Of a stretch of DNA of 64,000 bases, positions 35,493 to 42,950 are shown in pieces (the stretch's first letter is position 1; every line of letters begins with the position of its first letter). The stretch spans positions 1 to 64,000 of the forward strand of contig NZ_CYTO01000007.1 in assembly GCF_001458335.1 (NCBI RefSeq), written 5' to 3'. The stretch is from Cognatishimia activa (GTDB lineage: Bacteria > Pseudomonadota > Alphaproteobacteria > Rhodobacterales > Rhodobacteraceae). Below the pieces are notes generated by a model, which saw only the letters and a list, made by a program, of their open reading frames with translations, had not been told where the DNA came from and searched no databases. The translations under genes and the position numbers were made by a program.

Positions 35493-36803
35493 TCAGACTT
35501 TACCCTTCCAAGGGATCAGCCAGTTTTCCAGTGCGCGCATTCCGACTTCGATCGCGAAGCCGATCACGCCGATCACGATGATGCCGACGATAATGATGTC
35601 AGTCAGCTGGAACTTAGAAGCCGTCACAATCATCTTGCCGAGACCCACGTTCGCCGCAACCAGTTCGGCCGCAACCACGGTCCCCCAACAAACACCCATG
35701 GCGACACGAGCACCGGTGAAGATGTCAGGGAGTGAGTTTGGAACAATGACCTTCGACAGGATTTGCCATTTCGATGCGCCCAGTGAATAGGCAGCATGCA
35801 CTTTGGAAATCGCAACGCCAGAGACACCCGATCGCGCCGCAATAATCATGATCCACAAGGCGGCTAGGAAGAGCAAGACGACCTTGCCGACTTCACCAAT
35901 ACCGAACCAGATAATGATCAGCGGGATCAGCGCCAATGGTGGAATAGGACGCATGAATTCGACAATTGGGTCGAACCAACCGCGTGCCCATCCGGTCAAG
36001 CCCATGGCATAACCAATTGGAACCCCGACCAACGCGCCTAGCAGGAAGCCCAACAGAACACGCTGAAGCGAATACCGGGTGTGCTCGATCAGCGTGAAGC
36101 CCTGGTACCCTTCTTTGTTCAGCCAAATAAAGCGCTGAAACACGACTTCGGGGGCAGGCAGATACAAACGCGCCATGCGGAAGCCCGTTGCTGGCGCAAA
36201 GGTTGGCGTGCCTTTGTCAGTTAGCCCGAGCGTTCCTTCGTCCACGGAGATTTTCTCACCCGGCTTGATAGGCTGCCCATTAATCGCGACGATGGTGGAC
36301 CCATCTTTTTTCGAGACTTCGTCGTTTTTCCAAACATTCACAACCTTGAAGCCATAGCGCGCTACGGTCAGCGAGTCGTTCTTTGCAAATCCGTCACCCA
36401 GCTCAACCTCAGCCGGAGATGGCTCACGTCCAGGGTTCCCCTCTTCGTCAACTGTTTGCTGAATGTCTTCGCGGTAAACCCGCATCGTGACGGTGGCATC
36501 ATCTTGAGTTCCGTCTTCAAGCTGAGCCGTATAGGTAAACGTCATATCACCGGAAAATGGGCCCGGAAATTTTGGCAATGGAATTGTCGAGTTGGTGAAA
36601 GCAACCCATAGCCAGAAGACGGTTACGACAGAAACCACAGATGCGACGCGGTTCGCCGTAATCGCGCTCTCATCACCGAACGTCACGGTTTTCAGTTTAT
36701 TGAAGCCCTTCTTTTCAAAAGCGCTTTTGAAAATCTGCTTTGCAATGACAAATGAGCCGAAAAACGCGGCAACATATAGGGCAAGTACGAGTAAACCGGT
36801 CAT
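35493..36803 (-). CDS. tauC: taurine ABC transporter permease with long N-terminal extension
   Basis: A 436-residue permease, about 160 residues longer than E. coli TauC. The C-terminal 200 residues are a normal permease with RPIPPLALIPLIIIWFGIGE and the ATPase-contacting loop AYSLGASKWQILSKVIVPNS. The N-terminus adds two membrane segments (about 3-22 and 54-71) enclosing a soluble, beta-rich-looking domain (about 75-225) with acidic sequence such as VDEEGNPGREPSPAEVELGD and SVDEGTLGLTDKGTP. That domain should face the periplasm. Overlaps tauB by 4 bases; third gene of tauABC. Confidence 0.87.
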   Translation of the reverse strand: MTGLLVLALYVAAFFGSFVIAKQIFKSAFEKKGFNKLKTVTFGDESAITANRVASVVSVVTVFWLWVAFTNSTIPLPKFPGPFSGDMTFTYTAQLEDGTQDDATVTMRVYREDIQQTVDEEGNPGREPSPAEVELGDGFAKNDSLTVARYGFKVVNVWKNDEVSKKDGSTIVAINGQPIKPGEKISVDEGTLGLTDKGTPTFAPATGFRMARLYLPAPEVVFQRFIWLNKEGYQGFTLIEHTRYSLQRVLLGFLLGALVGVPIGYAMGLTGWARGWFDPIVEFMRPIPPLALIPLIIIWFGIGEVGKVVLLFLAALWIMIIAARSGVSGVAISKVHAAYSLGASKWQILSKVIVPNSLPDIFTGARVAMGVCWGTVVAAELVAANVGLGKMIVTASKFQLTDIIIVGIIVIGVIGFAIEVGMRALENWLIPWKGKV

Positions 36804-37606
36804 GCGCTTTCCTCCGTCCGGCCCATGATTTCTTCTTCCATGTTCCAGATCATTTCCAGGATTTCCTCACGCGTTCCGGCGTAATCCTTGTGTTTCTTTA
36901 CTTCGCGCAGATCGTTGCCAACACCGAGATCCGCGAAAGGCAGGCGGTATTCTTTGTGGACCCGTCCTGGACGTGGTGCCATGACCAATAGGCGTTCACC
37001 AAGCAGCAAGGCTTCTTCCACAGAGTGGGTGATCAGAATGATGGTTTTGCCTGTGTCTTTCCATAGATCCAACACGAGGCTCTGCATCTTTTCACGCGTC
37101 AAAGCGTCAAGCGCGCCTAACGGTTCGTCCATTAGGATAACGTCAGGGTCATTGGCCAAGCAGCGTGCCAGTGCAACACGTTGCTGCATACCGCCAGAAA
37201 GTTCGTAAATCGCTTTTTCTTTGAAATCCTGCAGGCCGACAACTTCGAGCAGATGCTCGACCTTTTCTTTGCTTTCCGCGCGGCTCACGCCCTTCATATC
37301 AGGGCCAAAGGAAACGTTGTCACGGACATTCATCCATTCAAACAATGCGCCCTGCTGAAAGACCATCCCACGCTGCGGGCTCGGGCCAGTAACGACCTCG
37401 TTATTCAGCTTAATTTGGCCTTCGGTTGGAGCCAGAAACCCTGCTACAATATTGAGCAGCGTTGTTTTACCACAGCCCGATGGGCCAAGTACGCTCATGA
37501 GTTCGCCGGATTTGATATCCAGCGTCACATTCTTAAGCGCTTGAACGTGACCGCCGTCTGGCAGATCAAAGCGCATAGAGATGTTATCGATTAATAATTC
37601 AGACAC
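36800..37606 (-). CDS. tauB: taurine ABC transporter ATPase
   Basis: A 268-residue ABC ATPase with Walker A LGPSGCGKTT, Q-loop MVFQQGALFEW, signature LSGGMQQRVALARCL, Walker B DVILMDEPLGALDALT and H-loop LITHSVEEA. The C-terminal tail of about 35 charged residues is longer than usual. The start is taken as GTG at 37606 because AAGGGA lies 6 bases upstream and the protein then begins SELLIDNISMRF; an in-frame ATG at 37642 lies in the upstream hairpin region. Confidence 0.87.
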   Translation of the reverse strand: MSELLIDNISMRFDLPDGGHVQALKNVTLDIKSGELMSVLGPSGCGKTTLLNIVAGFLAPTEGQIKLNNEVVTGPSPQRGMVFQQGALFEWMNVRDNVSFGPDMKGVSRAESKEKVEHLLEVVGLQDFKEKAIYELSGGMQQRVALARCLANDPDVILMDEPLGALDALTREKMQSLVLDLWKDTGKTIILITHSVEEALLLGERLLVMAPRPGRVHKEYRLPFADLGVGNDLREVKKHKDYAGTREEILEMIWNMEEEIMGRTEESA

Positions 37607-37660
37607 CTGAATTCCCTTCTCAGAGAGGTGAGACACCCGCATCCGCAGGTAATATTGAAT

Positions 37661-37682
37661 TGGGGCGCACCAAGGCGCCCCA
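37661..37682 (-). other. stem-loop between tauA and tauB
   Basis: Perfect 8-base-pair hairpin TGGGGCGC (37661-37668) / GCGCCCCA (37675-37682) with a 6-base loop, 11 bases after the tauA stop. No U run follows, so it is more likely an mRNA-stabilising or partial-attenuation stem that raises the level of the binding protein over the other subunits, as in other binding-protein operons. Confidence 0.6.
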
Positions 37683-37693
37683 TCAATGGAGGA

Positions 37694-38692
37694 TTATTGA
37701 GCTTCGGACAGCGGATCCGCGTTCACGTTGTCAGCGTAAGACGCCTTTGCCGCATCGATCGAACCGGAAGCAACGAATACGTCCGCAACACCTTTCATGA
37801 AGGTCTGAACGTTTCCGCCGAACCAAGACTGGCTCAACTGCGCTTCAACTGTTGGGAAAACGAAAGTCGCCAGCGTCGCCGCTGCGTCATCTTCGCTCAT
37901 ACCTGCGTCTTTCGCGATAACCGGCAGCATTTTTGCGTGATTCGCTTCATCAGCCCACATTGCGTTAGCATCTGCAGTCACTTTCAGGAACGCAGCAGCT
38001 TGATCGCTGTTCTCAGCAACATAAGACGTTGGAGCTGTTGTTCCGTCAAATACCAGGATACCCAGTTCAGTCTTTTCTGCACCGGTCAGCAGAACGTTGC
38101 CGGAGTCAAACATGCGACGCAGCGCACCGCCCCAGCCGCAAGCCATATCGACAGAACCTTGGCTCAGCGCCGCTTCGCCTTCCGCCGGTGCCATGTCAAC
38201 GATTTCGAGGCTATCAAGCGCTACGCCGAAATGTTCCATTTGCTTCAGGAAGCCATAGTGTGCAGCAGTACCCAGCGGGACAGCCACTTTCTTGCCAGCC
38301 AGCTCGCCTGCGCTGTCTTTGTCGATTTCCAGATCAGCACGTACAACGCAGTTGTCGTTGTCTGCATAAGAAACAGCAACATCGAGAACCTGCAAATCCT
38401 GACCTGCAGATGTCGCGACAACGAATGGCGGAATACCTTGGCTAACAGACAGCTGAACGTCACCGGCAGCCATTGCTGCGCTCATTGCTGTACCTGTGTC
38501 GAAAGACACCCAGTTCACTTTTACGCCAAGCGCTTCGTCATACATGCCTGTCGCTTTGGCATATTGGAAAGGCATCGGCCACTCCAAGAAATACGCCACG
38601 GTGATTTCCTCTGCCATTGCCGCTTGAGCACCGGTCATAAGTGCTGCAGCCGCTGTCATGGCAGCGAATTTTTTCTTGAAAGTCATCTTCAT
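37694..38692 (-). CDS. tauA: taurine ABC transporter substrate-binding protein
   Basis: A 332-residue periplasmic binding protein. Signal peptide at residues 1-28 with AQAAMAEE at the cleavage region. The mature protein starts ITVAYFLEWPMPFQYAKATG, and the family segments VSQGIPPFVVATSAG, VAVPLGTAAHYGFLKQM and MACGWGGALRRM follow. Gene order tauA-tauB-tauC next to tpa and xsc makes taurine the likely ligand. RBS GGGAGAAAAATG is strong. First gene of the minus-strand operon. Confidence 0.9.
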   Translation of the reverse strand: MKMTFKKKFAAMTAAAALMTGAQAAMAEEITVAYFLEWPMPFQYAKATGMYDEALGVKVNWVSFDTGTAMSAAMAAGDVQLSVSQGIPPFVVATSAGQDLQVLDVAVSYADNDNCVVRADLEIDKDSAGELAGKKVAVPLGTAAHYGFLKQMEHFGVALDSLEIVDMAPAEGEAALSQGSVDMACGWGGALRRMFDSGNVLLTGAEKTELGILVFDGTTAPTSYVAENSDQAAAFLKVTADANAMWADEANHAKMLPVIAKDAGMSEDDAAATLATFVFPTVEAQLSQSWFGGNVQTFMKGVADVFVASGSIDAAKASYADNVNADPLSEAQ

Positions 38693-39102
38693 TTTTCTCC
38701 CGTGTGAATAACTACCGCTACTGCGGCGGACTTAGAATCTAGGGCGCCTTTTTGTTTGGCGTTTTCTCTAGAATTGAGCTCATTCAGTCCCAATTCCTTA
38801 ATCGGAGCGGAAAACGCCTATTCAATCAACGTTTTTTTGCGCCCAAATTAGGCAATTACAGAAAGTTAACCAGCAGGAGATTTTGAGAAAACAAAAACTT
38901 TATTGTTATTTTTCAAAATATTAACGTGTTTTTGACGGCAAAAATTCAAATAGCAAACCCCATTCTGGACCTAAATAGAGTACCCACTGGCCCTATCGCC
39001 TTTGTTTAATTTCCAAGCAAAATGCTCAAATCAAAGATCAGAGTCTCTGGTCTCATTTTTTATGCATCGCGCTTAAAGCGCCTAAACAAGTAGGGTGTTA
39101 AA
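38693..39102. promoter_or_regulatory. divergent promoter region tauA / tpa
   Basis: 410 bases without a gene, AT-rich in the middle (about 38,870-38,950). Carries the TauR-like repeat annotated separately and must hold both promoters. I saw no other clear site on the tauA side. Confidence 0.6.
38965..38996 (+). promoter_or_regulatory. candidate TauR operator upstream of tpa
   Basis: CTGGACCTAA (38965-38974) and CTGGCCCTAT (38987-38996) form a direct repeat with 22-base start-to-start spacing, two helical turns. CTGGACYTAA direct repeats are, as I recall, the reported TauR recognition sequence in Rhodobacter capsulatus. Same-pattern repeats occur upstream of tauR and xsc. Confidence 0.65.
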
Positions 39103-40500
39103 ATGGACGGCACATTTAATGACAACGACCTGTCCAAGGTCGTCGCAGCCGACAAAGCGAATGTCTGGCATCACCTCAGTCAACACAAGCCTTATGAAAC
39201 GAGCGATCCTCGCATCATCGTTGAAGGCAAGGGTATGCGCGTATGGGATCAAAACGGCAAAGAGTGGCTGGACGCGGTATCCGGCGGCGTTTGGACCGTT
39301 AACGTTGGCTACGGCCGCGAAAGCATCTGTGACGCGGTTCGCGATCAACTGATGAAATTGTGCTACTTCGCACAGGTCGCCGGCTCCGTGCCTGGCGCGC
39401 TGTTTGCGGAAAAGCTGATCAGCAAGATGCCTGGCATGAGCCGGGTCTACTACACGAACTCCGGCTCTGAAGCGAACGAGAAGGTGTTCAAGTTGGTCCG
39501 CCAGATCGCACATAAGAAATACGGCGGTAAGAAAACTAAGATTCTGTACCGCGATCGCGATTACCACGGCTCCACCTTGGCAACCATGTCCGCGGGTGGC
39601 CAGCAAGAACGTAACGCCCAGTATGGTCCATTCGCGCCAGACTTCGTACGCGTTCCGCACTGCATGGAGTACCGCAAGCACGAACTCGGCCTCGAGCACC
39701 TTTCCGGTGAAGAGTTCGGCCGTGCGGCAGCCGATCTGATCGAAGAAGTGATTCTGCGCGAAGGTCCTGAAACCGTAGGCCTCCTGTGCCTTGAGCCAAT
39801 CACCGCAGGCGGCGGCGTTATCGAAGCGCCAGAAGGCTACTGGCCACGGGTTCGCGAGATCTGTGACAAGTACGACATCCTGCTGCACATCGACGAAGTG
39901 GTTTGTGGCGTTGGTCGTACCGGCAAATGGTTTGGTTATCAGCACTTTGGCATCGAGCCTGACTTCGTCACAATGGCAAAAGGCGTGGCGTCTGGTTACG
40001 CAGCGATTGCTTGCATGGTCACCACCGAGAAAGTCTTTGATATGTTCAAAGACGATGCTTCAGATCCACTGAACTACTTCCGTGACATCTCTACTTTCGG
40101 TGGCTGCACAGCCGGTCCGGCTGCGGCGCTGGTCAATATGCAGATCATTGAAGACGAGGAGCTTTTGGATAACACCACCGCGATGGGCGAGCACATGAAA
40201 GCGCGCTTCTTGGAGATGCAAGAAAAGCACGCCGTCATTGGTGACGTTCGTGGCCTCGGCCTTTTCCAAGGTTTGGAATTGGTGCAAGACCGCGAATCCA
40301 AGGAACCTGTGCCAGAAGCGATGGCGCAAAAGGTTGTCGCTGAGTGTGGCGCACAAGGGGTGATCATCGGTGTTACCAACCGTTCGATCCCTGGCCGCAA
40401 CAACACACTTTGCTTCAGCCCGGCTCTGATCGCGACCAAAGCTGACATCGACGCAATCTGCGATGCGGTGGATAATGCACTGACGACCGTTTTCGGTTAA
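39103..40500 (+). CDS. tpa: taurine--pyruvate aminotransferase
   Basis: A 465-residue class III PLP aminotransferase converting taurine plus pyruvate to sulfoacetaldehyde plus alanine. Features: YYTNSGSEANEKVFKLVRQI, HGSTLATMSAGG, LLHIDEVVCGVGRTGKWFGY with the pyridine-contacting Asp, and the PLP lysine K293 in TMAKGVASGYA. Sits with tauABC, tauR, xsc and pta, and the length matches known Tpa. Codon usage is strongly biased. Ends in a strong terminator. Confidence 0.94.
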   Translation: MDGTFNDNDLSKVVAADKANVWHHLSQHKPYETSDPRIIVEGKGMRVWDQNGKEWLDAVSGGVWTVNVGYGRESICDAVRDQLMKLCYFAQVAGSVPGALFAEKLISKMPGMSRVYYTNSGSEANEKVFKLVRQIAHKKYGGKKTKILYRDRDYHGSTLATMSAGGQQERNAQYGPFAPDFVRVPHCMEYRKHELGLEHLSGEEFGRAAADLIEEVILREGPETVGLLCLEPITAGGGVIEAPEGYWPRVREICDKYDILLHIDEVVCGVGRTGKWFGYQHFGIEPDFVTMAKGVASGYAAIACMVTTEKVFDMFKDDASDPLNYFRDISTFGGCTAGPAAALVNMQIIEDEELLDNTTAMGEHMKARFLEMQEKHAVIGDVRGLGLFQGLELVQDRESKEPVPEAMAQKVVAECGAQGVIIGVTNRSIPGRNNTLCFSPALIATKADIDAICDAVDNALTTVFG

Positions 40501-40506
40501 ACTCTT

Positions 40507-40532
40507 AAGGCCCGCGTCAGGCGGGCCTTTTT
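40507..40532 (+). terminator. rho-independent terminator of tpa
   Basis: AAGGCCCGC (40507-40515) pairs with GCGGGCCTT (40521-40529) around GTCAG, followed by TTTTT. It separates tpa from the GNAT gene. Confidence 0.9.
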
Positions 40533-40551
40533 AACTCCAGCGAGGCGCGCC

Positions 40552-41121
40552 ATGTGGCCTAGCCCAAAAAAATTGCCTGGTTCCCGCGTAAGTCTTTGGC
40601 CGCTCACTCACGGCCATGCGAAAGCGCTTGCCCAAGCAACGGTGGCTGGTCCCTTCTCGCCTGAAGGCTGCAAGACGCCTGTTCGCCACGACATGACGGG
40701 TGAAATCTCCTATCGCTTGGAGCGCCAAGCGGATGGTCTTTCTCTCACATACGCTGTTCAATCTCGCTCCACCCGCTGGATCGGCTGGGCAAGTTACTCA
40801 CGTATTGATCGCGCCCACAAGAAACTAGAAATTGGGGATGTCTGGCTCGCGTGCCTCGACCCAAAGTCCTACAATCAAACCATGATTTCGCTCCTAGACC
40901 ATGCGTTTGAGAATGCGCGCGCCAACACGGTGCAAATCAAAGCGGTGACTTCAAACACCGCTCTTCGTGCGCGGATTGAGAACTTAGGTGCTTCCTTGGA
41001 CGGCGTCCTACGCAACGAAATAATTGCGAAAAACGGCGAGCCTCAGGACGTGGCCCTTTACTCCATTATCAAAACGGAGTGGCCGGAAATTTCAAAATCG
41101 ATTTGCGCCAAACTGCTTTGA
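40552..41121 (+). CDS. GNAT family N-acetyltransferase
   Basis: A 189-residue acetyltransferase of the RimJ/RimL-like GNAT group: an N-terminal SRVSLWPLTHGHAKALAQ, a central strand WIGWASYSRIDRAHKKLEIGDVWL split as IGWASYSRID and LEIGDVWL, and the late RARIENLGASLDGVLRNE (N-x-x-L-R-x-R-I-E-x-L-G) that is typical of this fold. Lies between tpa and tauR, after the tpa terminator; the ATG at 40552 is close behind it with GCGAGG upstream. Substrate unknown; N-acetylation of taurine or an amine is only a guess from location. Confidence 0.8.
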   Translation: MWPSPKKLPGSRVSLWPLTHGHAKALAQATVAGPFSPEGCKTPVRHDMTGEISYRLERQADGLSLTYAVQSRSTRWIGWASYSRIDRAHKKLEIGDVWLACLDPKSYNQTMISLLDHAFENARANTVQIKAVTSNTALRARIENLGASLDGVLRNEIIAKNGEPQDVALYSIIKTEWPEISKSICAKLL

Positions 41122-41188
41122 ATTCCGGCGCTTAAATTCTGTGCACGGTATCCATAAATCTAAGCAGGTAAATTGAATTCACCGGCCA

Positions 41189-41220
41189 ATAGTGCCAGTA
41201 TCACCCCGAAATCAGTCCAG
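41189..41220 (-). promoter_or_regulatory. candidate TauR operator upstream of tauR (minus-strand orientation)
   Basis: On the minus strand CTGGACTGAT (41220-41211) is followed 22 bases later by CTGGCACTAT (41198-41189), the same pattern and spacing as upstream of tpa. It ends 14 bases before the tauR start codon, as expected for autoregulation. Confidence 0.6.
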
Positions 41221-41234
41221 ATAGGCGGACAGTC

Positions 41235-42692
41235 ATGTCGATCTCTGTTGATACTTTCTTTCTGAATCCACAGTTTCAGGGGACTCTACAGTCGCAGATT
41301 CAGCAGATGATTGCGGAAGGCATTCTGTCTGGTCGTTTCCGACAGGGTGAGAAGCTCCCGTCCTCCAGAAAACTGGCTTCGCACCTAGGTGTCAGCCGTA
41401 TCACTGTGACGCTGGCCTATACCGAACTGCTTGCAAACGACTACCTAACCTCTCGTGGTCGTTCAGGATATTTCGTCTCTGAAAATGCGCCCGAGCCACC
41501 ACCATTCACCAATATTCGTCAAAGCGGAGACACTGTGGATTGGAGCCGAGCGATCGGTCGAAAATACACAGGTGGCGACACGCCGCGAAAACCATTGGAT
41601 TGGTCCAGCTATCGCTATCCGTTCATTTACGGACAGACTGACAGCGGTCTATTTGACCACGCCAACTGGCGGCTTTGTGCCATCCAAGCCCTTGGGCAAA
41701 AGGACTTTTCCGCGCTCACGACAGATTACTGCGACCTAGAGGATGAGCGGCTTGTAGAATTCATCGTGCGCCATACGTTGCCCCGCCGTGGGATCGTTGC
41801 ACGCCCCGACGAAGTGCTGATTACGGTTGGCGCGCAGAACGCCCTTTGGCTGACCGCGCAGGTTTTGCTAACGCAGCGTCGTACGGCGGCAATAGAAGAC
41901 CCCTGCTACCACGCGCTACGGGATATTCTTACGCAATCTCGCTGTCATCTCGCCCCACTGCCTGTGGATAGAGATGGGCTACCGCCTGAAGCAATTCCGC
42001 CAGAAACCGATGTCATTTTCACCACGCCAAGCCACCAGTGCCCGACCACCGCAACCATGCCCATGGGTCGGCGCGAAGCGCTATTGAAACGCGCGCGCGA
42101 ACTCGACGCGCTCATCGTGGAAGACGACTACGAGTTCGAAATGTCTTTCCTCAACGCCCCATCTCCGGCGCTTAAGTCGTTGGATAAGGATGGGCGAGTG
42201 ATCTATGTAGGCAGCTTTTCAAAGTCGATTTTTCCGGGGCTAAGGCTCGGTTATTTGGTTGGCGCTGAAAGCTTCATCCGAGAAGCCCGCGCATTGCGTG
42301 CATCTGTACTGCGCCACCCACCTGGTCACACGATGCGCACAGCCGCGTATTTTCTCTCGCTCGGGCATTACGACGCTTCGATTCGTCGGTTGAGAATCGC
42401 TTTGAAAGAGCGAAGCGAAGCGATGCATGAAGCCATTCAAGAACATGGACTCAACATCTGGGGCCAAGGTGCGCATGGTGGAAGCTCCTTCTGGATGCGC
42501 GCGCCAAACGGCACCGATACAAACAAGCTTGCGGAAAAATTAAAGCAAGACGGGGTTCTGATCGAACCGGGTAAACCCTACTTTTTTGGCCAAAATAGGC
42601 CCCGTGAGTTTTACAGACTGGCTTACTCCTCTATTCCGGCGGATCGGATTTCCAAAGGAATCCAGCTAATTGCCAACGTTTTAAACGTCTAG
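41235..42692 (+). CDS. tauR: MocR-type transcriptional regulator of taurine metabolism
   Basis: A 485-residue GntR/aminotransferase fusion. The N-terminal winged helix (about 18-85) contains GEKLPSSRKLASHLGVSRITVTLAY, shown as LPSSRKLASHLGVSRIT. The C-terminal fold-type I domain keeps the PLP lysine at about K330 in VGSFSKSIFPGLRLGYL and the EDDYEFE/DPCYHALR elements. MocR proteins bind direct repeats and sense amine substrates via PLP; position inside the taurine cluster identifies TauR. Confidence 0.9.
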   Translation: MSISVDTFFLNPQFQGTLQSQIQQMIAEGILSGRFRQGEKLPSSRKLASHLGVSRITVTLAYTELLANDYLTSRGRSGYFVSENAPEPPPFTNIRQSGDTVDWSRAIGRKYTGGDTPRKPLDWSSYRYPFIYGQTDSGLFDHANWRLCAIQALGQKDFSALTTDYCDLEDERLVEFIVRHTLPRRGIVARPDEVLITVGAQNALWLTAQVLLTQRRTAAIEDPCYHALRDILTQSRCHLAPLPVDRDGLPPEAIPPETDVIFTTPSHQCPTTATMPMGRREALLKRARELDALIVEDDYEFEMSFLNAPSPALKSLDKDGRVIYVGSFSKSIFPGLRLGYLVGAESFIREARALRASVLRHPPGHTMRTAAYFLSLGHYDASIRRLRIALKERSEAMHEAIQEHGLNIWGQGAHGGSSFWMRAPNGTDTNKLAEKLKQDGVLIEPGKPYFFGQNRPREFYRLAYSSIPADRISKGIQLIANVLNV

Positions 42693-42841
42693 CATCCTCA
42701 GAAAAATAGCCGGCAGAAAACGTCCAACTGCAACAGCGTTTAGAATCAAACGCACACGTCTCGAATGAGCCGGCCGGGGCTACGCCGCCACGCCCATTCG
42801 CTTGCATTCCCAAATTGATTCAAATTCGGAAAATTTTCCAT

Positions 42842-42883
42842 CTGGACTTACCCCGGACGAAAATTTGGGGCTACTGGCACTAT
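42842..42883 (+). promoter_or_regulatory. candidate TauR operator upstream of xsc
   Basis: CTGGACTTAC (42842-42851), CCGGACGAAA (42853-42862, partial) and CTGGCACTAT (42874-42883) are spaced by 11 and 21 bases, so all lie on one helix face. The last unit is identical to the second unit in the tauR region. It ends 67 bases before the xsc ATG. Confidence 0.6.
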
Positions 42884-42950
42884 TCACGAGAGCCTAGTCT
42901 TAGTCAGCCCGAGCACTGCTCGTACTTTTTCGTTCTCAGGAGACGACCCC

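Noticed and set aside
42874-42888. TGGCAC-like sigma-54 -24 element upstream of xsc
   Set aside because: The -12 TTGC element is missing at the right distance; the CTGGCACTAT unit fits the TauR repeat instead.
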